Of a stretch of DNA of 64,000 bases, positions 21,307 to 32,200 are shown piece by piece. Position 1 is the first letter of the stretch. Each line of letters opens with the position of its first letter. The DNA is from Limnephilus marmoratus (taxonomy: Eukaryota; Arthropoda; Insecta; Trichoptera; Limnephilidae). Location of the stretch: positions 248,001 to 312,000 of the forward strand of contig OU862913.1 of NCBI GenBank assembly GCA_917880885.1, written 5' to 3'. The position numbers were made by a program, and so were the translations under genes. Under the pieces are notes generated by a model that ran no database searches, was not told where the DNA came from, and saw only the letters and a program-made list of their open reading frames with translations.

Positions 21307-23795
21307 CAGTGGCGTAGCGTGGGGGGGGGCGGGGGGTGCGGCCCGACCCGGGCGGCACTATTGAGGGGGGCGGCAAATTTTCACAATAAATAATACTATT
21401 ATCTTGGAAAAATTTAAACCATTTCTAATCATTATTCAAAAGTGTTCAACGATACTTTTGTTTACGAATCCAACTCTTTTTTTATTATTTAAAAAAAAAA
21501 TAATAATTACATATTTTTAAGCTGCAAATTTCGCTATTCGTAGGAAAACCGTACGCATATTATGAGAGTAAAACTAATTAACGCTGATAACTCGCAAACA
21601 GATTCTCTCTTAATTAAAACCAGAATAGTGTTCAGAATGTATTAACGAATGAATTTCAGTTGTGTATTCATCTGCTGATACATTTCGAAAGAGACCATTA
21701 TTTTATTCGAAGTGCAGTTATAAAATTCTAGTTGCAGACTATGTATGTGCTGCCAGAATCCTAGAGAAACCATTTTCATATTCTGTGTGAAGTTTTAATT
21801 CGCCAAATACAGATTTATTTATGAAATATAATTTTAAAATTATGTCCCACACATTTAATTTAAAATAAATTTGTGATTGCGATAAACAGTTAAGATACAG
21901 TTTTATCACATTTTTTTGAAGAAAAGGAATTGTATTTAAAATTTTAAGTTTATTCTATATTAGGTACTTTAATTCGAATATTAGCAGGCGTGTATTTTCG
22001 AGCCAATCCACATTTAGAAAATCAAAATTTTAATAATTAGAAACAATAATGTTCTAATAGGCACGTCGGAAAAATAACTATTATCTAGATTTTAGAAAAA
22101 AAAATTTTTGCAAAAGGATAAAAAATAACAATAAAAATGAACATTTAAATGCATGAAGAACCGGAAATTTTGTGCGCAAACATTGACAGACATTTTTTCT
22201 TATTATTCGAAGGGTTAAATCAGTTTTCAGAATGTAAAATTCCATTTGAGGATTCATCTGCCGACACAATTAAAAGGAAAACGTTATCTTATTCGAAGTT
22301 CAGTTATAAAATTCTAGTTGCAGGCTCTGTATCCTGTATGTACTGTCATAATCAAAGAAAAGCCATTATCATGTTCTGAGTGTACTTTTAATTCGCCGAA
22401 TACAGACTTAATTCAAATCAATTTTGTGTTGAGAGTGTAAATTTCCAGTTGTGGATTCATCTGTTGACACATTTCAAAGGAAAACATCCTATTATTTGAG
22501 GTTCCGTTATAATATTCTATTTGCAGAATTCATATGTTCCATATGTCATTCATATGTGCTGCCAGAATCAAAGAAAAACCATTTTCATGTTCTGAGTGTA
22601 GTTTTAATTCGCTAGGTACAGATTTACTTTAAACCAGTACAGAATGTAAAATTCCAGTTGGATTCATCTGCTGGCACATTTCGAAGGAAAACATTCTGTA
22701 ATTCGATGTGAGGTTATGAAATTCTAGTTGCAGACTATTTATTTTATGCCAGAATCAAAGAAAAACCATTTTCATGTTCTGAGTGTAGTTTTAATTCACC
22801 GCATACAAACTGGTTTTGTGTTCAGAATTCTACGATAAATTAAATAACGAGTTGCAGATTCATCGTGCATCGACTGAAGTTTTACATTTGAGTTACATAA
22901 TGCTGTAAAATTCTGAGAAATTGATTATTGCGTGTGTAACTATTATTTGGGGACTCTAACGCAGTATCAATCGATCAACTTTGGAGTAGAATTTATAAAC
23001 AGATTTTTGTTGAAAGAATACTCATTAAAAGTGATTATTAAAAAATCTGGCTCGTATGTAAATAGGTCGTAATAAAAATAGGATTTCCGAACACAACCCC
23101 TCCGCCGCTTGAAGTACCCAAATAAGGGGGCGGCGAAATTTTCCTACGCCCCGATGTTCTGAGTGTAGTTGTAATTCACCACATACAGATTTAATTAAAA
23201 CCAATTTGTGTTCAGAATGTAAGTGCCGGCAGAAATAAAGAAATACCTTTTTCATATTCTGAATGAAGTTTCAATTCACCGCGTACAGATTTAATTAAAA
23301 CCAGTTTTGTGTTCAGAATGTAAGTACCGCTAGAATCAAAGAAAAGCCATTTTTTGTTCTGAGTGTAGTTTTGATACACTGCATATTTAGTTTAATTTAA
23401 ACCAGTTTTGTGTTATCAATATAACAATAAGTTTCCGATTCATCGTGTACCGAGTGAAGCTTTGCATTTGAGTTGCATTCCATACGTTTGTGTGATGAAG
23501 ATGCGAAATTCTGAAATTCTATTACAGGCATACTATTTTCGATTTTTGAGAGCAGTTATGTATAAATTTGTAGTAGAATTTATAAGCATGATTTTATTGG
23601 AAGAGTACTCAGCACATGAGATTATAAAAATCGGCATAAAAAATAGGATATCTACCCTTCCCCCCCCCCCCCCCCCCCCCCGGTCAGCGCAATTGAAAAT
23701 CTGCGGAAGAAGTACCTGTAGAAGTTAGGGTGGGGGGGGGGGGGCGGCAAAATTTTCCTCCGCCCCGGGCGGCCTAAACCCACGCTACGCCACTG
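21307..23795. mobile_element. hAT-like non-autonomous element carrying a decayed zinc-finger-like array (copy 1)
   Basis: Ends CAGTGGCGTAGCGTGGG (left) and CCCACGCTACGCCACTG (right), with inner GGCGGCAAATTTTC inverted repeats. The interior is colinear with the element at 53169-55687. About 21660-23400 is a tandem array of ~165-bp units. A frame in many units reads KEKPFSCSEC followed by SFNS and ends DLI, with the next unit beginning CSEC; these are decayed C2H2-finger linkers. All units have stops. Flanks CAACACCG and CAAACACG resemble a degraded 8-bp duplication. No transposase was seen. Confidence 0.7.
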
Positions 23796-24352
23796 CAAAC
23801 ACGCCTTGTCTAGATATACTTGGTCGAAGTACATCAATCATAGTCTATACGACTTTGAGCGATATGCATCATCTTTTTGTAGTAAGAACAATTTTTGTTA
23901 TTAGCTTTATGATTAGTATTAAGGGTGATCTTAAATACTTGTAGTGTTCTGATGAACACAGTTACTAACAACATTCACTGGAATTCAAACATTTTTGTAT
24001 TCTTAAAGAGGAATCGGCAGTATTAATGATTGATGTGTAGAAATCAGCTTTCGCGGCGTTCACTGTGGGCGTATTATCTCCAACCATTTTTTAATAATGC
24101 TTATACCCATTTCAGCTTTTTTAACAAATAACTAGAAGTAGTTGCACAATCACGAAATGAAAAAAGGTGGTTTCCAATCTAGGTGATATTTTGGACATCA
24201 GTTTCCCCGTGGGTAAACTAGGGATTTTTTTTAAATTTGTCTTTATAGAAAATTAGGAGTTGCAGGCGGAACATGAAGCAGGTTTTACTTCACTGTTTGT
24301 AAACATGCACATTTTAAGACAACTATTTTTGGAACATGAATAGTAGCAGTCA
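23796..24352. other. No recognised feature
   Basis: AT-rich region downstream (in gene sense) of zinc-finger gene A. It may include its 3' flank; nothing else is visible. Confidence 0.4.
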
Positions 24353-24603
24353 GCCGAGCGATTCTATATCTTTTGTGAGATCTCCTGTTAAATTATGTGA
24401 TTTTCTATGGCTGTTATTTGCTTTTTCTTTGGGCTGATGTCTGATTTCAACTGTGAGCTATCACGAATCGGCGAAGCTGGCCTGATACCCAAACAAAAAT
24501 CAATTAAAGCCATAGAAAATCACACAAATCTGACAGATCTAGACAAAAAAAAAATCATGATCTAGACAGAGAAAATTCCACAAAAGATATAGAATCGCTC
24601 AGC
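24353..24603. mobile_element. Inverted-repeat MITE 3' of gene A
   Basis: GCCGAGCGATTCTATATCTT at the left pairs with the complement ending GAATCGCTCAGC at the right. A second inner pair is GTGATTTTCTATGGCT / AGCCATAGAAAATCAC. About 250 bp, 190 bp beyond the gene A stop codon, so possibly in its 3' untranslated region. No clear target duplication. Confidence 0.65.
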
Positions 24604-24794
24604 AGGACATAAAAGAGGATTTTTTTACTGTTCAAGTAAATAATATCTGAACACGAAAGAGGTTTCTGGAAGACGGTGTATATTTCTTTTATAATAGTTA
24701 CAGCCGGAACAAGACAATGATTTTTCTCAATAAGTATGAATACGACTTTGTAAATATCCCCTTCGTTAACTTGATTATTATTCAGTTATCGGAA

Positions 24795-25699
24795 TTAAGC
24801 ATGAGAATGAGGTTTTTCTCCAGTATGTGTGCGTAAGTGCTTTGTTAAGTCTGATTTGCTTGAGCAAGAGTACTTACAAGGGGGGCATGAATAAGGTTTT
24901 TCTTTTGTGTGGGTGCGTAAGTGCCTCATTAAACCTGATTTGTCTGAGCAAGTGAAATTGCAATGGGAACATAAATAAGGTTTTTCTCCAGTATGGATGC
25001 GCAAGTGCACTATTAATAATGACTTATGTGAGCAGGTGTACTTACAATGGGAACAAAAATAAGGATTTTCTCCAGTATGAGTGCGCAAGTGCACGGATAA
25101 GTTTGACCTGCGTGAGCAGGAGAAGTTACAATGGGAACAAGAATGAGGCTTTTCTCCAGAACGGTGGGTGCGTAAATGCACTGTTAAATCTGACTTAAGT
25201 GAGCAGGTGAAATTACAATGGTAACATGAATGAGGTTTTTCTCCAGTATGGATACATAAGTTCCTTGCTAACGCTGACTTATGGGCGCAGGTGTATTTAC
25301 AATGTGAACATCGATAAGGTTTTTTTAGTGTATGTTTGCGTAAGTGCCTTGTTAAATTTGATTCGCTTGAGCAGGAGTAGTTACATTGGGGACATGAATA
25401 AGGTTTTTCTCCAGTATGGGTGCCTAAGTGCTTCATTAAACTTGCTTTTTCTAAGCACGTGAAGTTACATTGGGGACATGAATAAAGTTTTTCTCCAGTA
25501 TGGGTGCGTAAGTGCCTCATCAAACTTGCTTTTTCTGAGCAGATGAAATTACATTGGGGACATGAATAAGGTTTTTCTCCAGTATGGGTGCGTAAGTGCC
25601 TCATTAAACTTGATTTGTCTGAGCAGGTGTAGTTACAATGGAAACACGAGTAAGGTTTTTCTCCAGGATGCATGAGGACATTCAAGTCCGTTAGCTTGT
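24795..25699 (-). CDS. Gene A exon 3 (zinc-finger array)
   Basis: 905 nt. It begins after the acceptor TTTTTCAG and completes a split Asp codon, then encodes ten C2H2 fingers and the stop at 24795. Most fingers have the form C-x2-C-N/K-[YF]-x-C with an additional Cys four residues after the second zinc ligand. Confidence 0.88.
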
Positions 25700-26191
25700 C
25701 TGAAAAAGATGGAAGATACATATCAATAAGGATGTATGAATAATGAAACAGGCAATTTATTAAAACGAAATCAGATAAAAACAAATGGATTTTACCTGTA
25801 GCAGTCTCGGTAATTTTTTCAGTGTGCTCTAAGCATTCCTTTTTAACATCTGTCAGGTCTATATCTAATTCCGTGTAAGGGATACTCTCTCCGTCTTCTT
25901 CTCGGGGTCCTGGTTCTGCCTTGATGGGTACAGTGTCCACATTAATGCTACCTGGAATAACAAAAAATCTTACTATTGGGCCTATGGGGAAACGTTGGCT
26001 AAAGAAGGAGACAAAAAACAAGTATTTGAATAGCTTTACATCAATAACGCGTAGAATAAATACTAACTTCTCGTCATGTCAATGCTAACAACTTTACAAA
26101 TAGGTATACAAACTCATCCACTTACTCAAAGTATTCATCATTAACAAATATATGGGACTCTTTCAAATACCATGAGTTTTTAATTTATATG

Positions 26192-26223
<32 letters not shown>

Positions 26224-29200
26224 ACATGAGCTCCACACAGGAGGCCCTAAGGAAAATAATTTCCCTCAGGCCTATGTCATCTTTGGGGATGCTGTGTGGA
26301 GGGTTTTTTAAGGAAAGGAAGGAGAGGAGAGTTCTGGGAGGGAAAAGGGTTTGACGGGTGGGTAGGAATCTGGGGTTCAGTGTGTCCTAGTCATCCGCCT
26401 CCAAGACCTAGACAAACCTCACCCCATGAACCCGGGCACCCCTGCTAAATTACAAAACGTAGCGAACCACTTGGGGTTACCTGTGGCAGAGGTGTTTGTT
26501 ATCCAATTAAGGCTCCCGGGGCGGCGGTACCTGTTGTAAATTGATATTCAGCAGAAGGACGTCAAGGAAAAACATCTGGTTTCAATGGAGGAATTCCTGG
26601 TTTTATTCACAAAGCACATTTGTTACAATAATTTGTCCCGACCCGACAAAACACTAAATTTGGTCACTTTGACCACTTGCTAGACAATGCTAGCTGTTTA
26701 TAGGAGATCCACGAATTAAGAGAGAGTTAAACTAGAAAAGCAGACTATTTATAATAATGTTTTCTAACACAATCAAAATAAACAACACTTTCGTGTCACC
26801 ATAACACATTATACGATATAAAAACCAGAGATCTACTTTACCGTCTAACATTTCGTTTTAGTTTAGTCTTACGTCGCTAATCTGTAAAATGCAATATCAA
26901 CTAAAAATATGCTACAAAAATATGCCGCTAGATGGCAGTAGTCTTCACTCTTTTTAACATACTGCCCGGCGGGGAATGAGAAAAAACAATAAGTTTTTTT
27001 GAAATTAAAATCAAACTACAAATTCCTAAATCCACACACAATATACTAAAAATTTACAAGATGTGTAACTATCTAAGTTTGAAGGGTCCGGGAACCTAAC
27101 CAACAATTAAAATAACCTAAAAAATTTATAAATTTCTAAAAAATCGTGCAAAAAATTAAATAATAAAATAATAAAATCACAACATTAATAATAATTTTGT
27201 AAAATTGACAAATCAGTAATGTCTCATTGTCTCTATGAAGAATTTTCACTTCAATTATATATTTTTTTTTTTTTAACTAACACCAACTCACAAATAGCAA
27301 CACATTGTTAGTTCGCTGTTGACTGATTATCAGTTCATTAACTTTCACTGGCATGGCACTGCCAAAAAACCGAATGAACACTTCACCGGGTAGACTGCTC
27401 GGCCATCTTGTCCAGGGTGGTCATCGTTTTAGAAAAGTACATCAGCATGTACTTCTGTATGTCATCATTTGGGTAGATCATCATGAATTAAGGGGCGGCC
27501 GTGCCCTGGTAAGCAGATAGTACCATTAGATCTGCAGCGAGGATGATCATCTCGCGGTTGTTGACTTGAAGCCCCAGTGGCTTCAGGCTGGATACAGTGG
27601 TGTCAACAACACCAATACCGATGCTCCATAATTATTGATGTGGTTTGGTTGCATCGGTTCAGCCCTAATTGCAGTTAGGCTGTGACCTTGGGAAGGTCCG
27701 TGGTTTGCCGGGTCAGGAAATTTGGATCCAAGTTTGATTCTATTGGCATCAAACATATTTTTGTGATGGGTCTCACAAAAGTGCCTTGTGCTGTTTTGAG
27801 GGTAACTACCCTCACTACTCCATCCGGGCCTGGATGAGTAGTTACTATGCGCGCCAGCTTCCATAATGCAGGAGGCAGATTGTCTTCCATCAGGATTACA
27901 AGATCGTCCTTCTTTATGGCCTTTTGGTTGTTGGCCTGCCATTTGGTCCGTTTTTGCAGCTCAGCAAGGTAATCTCGTTTCCATCTGAACCAGAAATTTT
28001 GAATTAGAGCATTTAATTTTTGATATTTGCTTAGTCTGTTCTCCGGGAGCTCGCGGACATCCAACTCGGGAATAACCGAAGCATCCCTGCCCATGAGGAA
28101 ATGGTTGGGAGTTAGAGGGAGAAGGTCATCTACATCATCAGACAGGGAAGTTAAGGGACGGGAGTTCAAACAAGGCTCTATCTGACAAAGCAAAGTATAC
28201 AATAATTCAAACTGCAATGGGTTATTTTTAGTAATTCGATATAAATGAAACTTGGTGGACTTGACGGCGGCCTCCCACAGCCCCCCGTGGTTCGGCGCCC
28301 TAGGCGGTATGAAACTCCAAGATATTCCCTTATCAGCTAAAAACCTATGGATTTTGTCATTGTTCAATCTTAGACTGGCATATAGTTCTTTGAGCTTATT
28401 GGAAGCTCCTCTGAAGGTGGTTGCATTGTCAGAAAATATTTTTTCCGGTTGCCCCCTACGGGCAATGAACCTCTTTAAACAATTTAAAAAAGCATCGCTT
28501 GACAAATCTGTTACTAGTTCCAAATGAACCGCTTTGGTAGAAAAACAAACAAATATGCAAAGATACGATTTAAGGAGCGGAGATTTTCTCAGCGCTCCAG
28601 CCTTCGTGTCTATCCGTCCGGCATAGTCGACGTCCATGACAGAGAACGGTCGACTGGGAGTGATTCTCTCAACTGGAATGTTTCCCAGGATCTGCCGGCA
28701 AACCTGAAGTCGGTATCTAAAACATACAACACACTTATGTAGGATACGCTTAACATTGTTTCTCCCAAATATCTGCCAATATAAATAAGTAGCTAATTTT
28801 AATCTTCCACTTGCACAAATTAAAACTTCCATTAAACAGAGATTGAGAGTTTTCAATCTACTGCCATACGTTTTATGCTTAGGGTTACAACAATTATTTA
28901 TAAATCTTAACGCTTGAGCGATTACTCCTTTCAATTTGGTTAGCGATAAGAATTTTTCGAAAATATCCCATTCTTGAGTATCAGTTACCAGTAGTACATT
29001 TTTACTTTTTATTTCCGGGGGATCCAAACATGACATCTTGGATACTGGCCAAGTGCTGACATCTTCCGTCAACCAGCTTGGCCCCTTCCACCATATTGAA
29101 GTGCTGACTAACCTTTCAGCTGTGGTACCTCGGGACAGTATATCCTCTGCATTTTTTGACGATGATACGTGCCGCCACTGCGTTGGATCAAAGGTGGAAG

Positions 29201-32200
29201 CTATGCACAATAATAATCGACGCTTACTCTTCGTTTTACCTGACGGCTTTGTAATTTCATATGACAGGTAATCTAATTCATTATTCCAAATTAATCCAAG
29301 TATTTTTTCATTCTTGGAATTGTCAGTGATCATTTTCTCACAATTGCCCTGTTTGGCAATTTCACCTTGGCTCCGCCCAGATGACAATTCCAAAATATTT
29401 GATCTCCACTTCCTCAGGGTCATCCCTGCGGACAGCAAGATATCACTTATTTGTTTCTTTAACTGGAAACAAACTTCCAAGTCATCCCCTCCAGTCAATA
29501 GATCGTCCATATAAAAATCATTTTCTATGACTTGACTTGCTACTGGGAAATTAACTTTGTTATCCATACCGATTTGTCGAAGACATCTCGTTGCTAGGAA
29601 GGAGGAAGGTCCCAGCCCATATGTGACGGTCTTCAATTTGTAATGTCGGAGTTCCTCTTCTTGTGATTCGCGCCATACAATCTTCTGAAGGCTGCGATCC
29701 TCTGCGCATACGTTGATTTGACGGTACATTTTTTCGATGTCCGCAGTCATGACGTATCGATGTATTCTGAAACGTAATAAATGGCTGTATAAGTCCTTTT
29801 GAATGACAGCTCCCACCATCAGAGCATCGTTCAGGGATATTCCGGTCGACGTCTTTGCCGAACCATCAAACACTACACGCACCTTCGTCGTGGTGCTAGC
29901 TTCTTTTATGACCGCGTGATGCGGCAAAAAATAGGATTGTTCATCCCCTCTCCATTTATCACATAACTCCATATGACCTAGTTGCTCATATTCTTGCATA
30001 AATTGTACATATTGCAATTTCAATTCAGGATTTATTAAAAATTTCTTTTCTAAATGCTTAAATCTTTTTTCCGCTGTGTTTAACGAGTCACCAAGTTGAC
30101 TCACACATGGGCGGCGCGGCAGACTTACCACGTATCTACCATCGCTCTCTCTAGAGTGCGTGGCGACGAAATCTGCTTCACACGCCTTCTCCTCGGGATT
30201 TTGAAATCTCGCAGGATTCACCTCCTCCATTTTCCAAAATTTTTCTATCTGATTAGATAATGTGTTTATTGATAAACTACAAAATTGCGGTACTGGCCTT
30301 TTTTTCTGATGAATGTTGATCGGGCCCGATATAACCCAGCCTAATTCAGTCCTCTGCAGAGTAGGTCCGGTATCCAATCTCAGCCGATCATCTTGTAGTA
30401 TATCCCAAAAGCTCTCAGCGCCTAACATGATATCAATAGGCGCCGCTACGTTGAAATTTGGGTCCGCCATTTGTAATCCCGGCGGCAGCTTAAAGTCTTT
30501 TCTGGCCACTGTTGCTTGAGGTAGGTTTGTGGTTATTTCCTGCAATATTAGACAAGTGATATTTTGATTATAATTTGTCCTCAGAGATTTCATTTTTATC
30601 GCAACACGTTTCTTTATATGGGTAACATTGTTGTGTATACCTAACACAGGCTTGTTTATATTTTCGCATCTCAAATTTAACTTCATTGCGAACTTTTCGC
30701 ACATAAAATTGGCTTGAGCTCCAGAGTCAATTAGGACTCTTGCCTCATGCACTTTATTATTGTGACCTACTACCCCAATGATAGCAGTCGACAATAAAAT
30801 TGTTTTTTCAGCCTTCGCTAAAGCTGAATGGTTTGATACTGAAACTCGTTCAGCATCCATTTGGCAGTCACCTCCTGGGTGATCTTCACCTTTATTCATG
30901 GAGTCATCGCTCGGATGCATCTCCCTGTGCAATAACGTATTGTGGCTCTCGCTATCACAATGCTTGCATTTTAAATTAATTTTGCAATATGGGGCCGTAT
31001 GTCCTAACCTCAAACATTTGAAGCAGGCACGGTACCTCCTTATTGCGTTGGCTCTTTCTCCTGAATTTAATTTTAAAAATTTTTTACAAAAATATATTTT
31101 ATGCCCTTTGTCATTACAACAAATACAATTATTGTGGGTAGCAGCTAAAAATACCGATTCCTTTTTGGGATTATTGTTGCTACCACTTGCTTTCGGGTAG
31201 GTAGGAATTTTTTTCGAATCTGAATTTAACATTAATTCCAAAACTTGCGCACGCGAGGTCAAACATTTAAGAAATTCCTGTAATGTAGGTAGCTCATCCT
31301 GCAATGGGTTTTGTTCCCAATGCTTTCTAGAACTTGCATCCAATTTATTAGAAATTACGTATATAATTAAAGCATCCCATTGTTCGATTTTCAAGCCTAA
31401 ATTTTGCAACGCTTTCAAATTTACATTAGTTTCATCAATCAGATAACGCATGGCTACTGGATCCTCATGTTTCATCTCTTTAAGTTGAAACAGAGCTTGG
31501 ATGTGTCTTTGTACGGTAGTTCGCAAATTTGCAAACCTCTGCTGCAACAATTCAAAAGCCGATATATAATTCAGGTCTGACACCTCGAAATTGGCGATGA
31601 TCTTTGCTGCATTCCCCTTTAAACAGGATTGCAGATAATAAAACTTCTGTACATTGCTTATGGCAGTATTGTTATGAACTAATGTCTTAAATGTTTCTAG
31701 AAAATTAATCCAATTTTTGGGATCTCCGTTAAATTCTCGTAACTGAAGGTTGGGTAACTTGATTTCTAATTTGGGAGTCTCTACAGACTGAATTGCTCCT
31801 TTAGCAGTCGCCAAGGTTGAATAATATTGATTTTCAAAATTCTCTCTTTGCAAATTATTATCAATTTCGTTGGAATCCGGAAGACTTTCGATTTGTTCCT
31901 GGACCTCTTCGAAATCATCAATTATTTTTTCAATTCTCGCATAGCGAATTTTAATTTCGTTAACTGATAATGCGTTTAATGAATCCGCAAATCTCGTGAG
32001 TTTACCTTTCAACACTCCGCGTTTGTTAATCAACGATTTTAAATTATCCATTTTTTATACGTTTGACAATAATTCAACACAACAAATTCTAAAAATGTTC
32101 CTTAAAAAAATAATTTCTGTGCAATAATCGCGTAGAAAACCGTAGTAACCAATTCAAGCTATGAACAATGACAGAATCTTACAATAATCATCTTCTAAAA

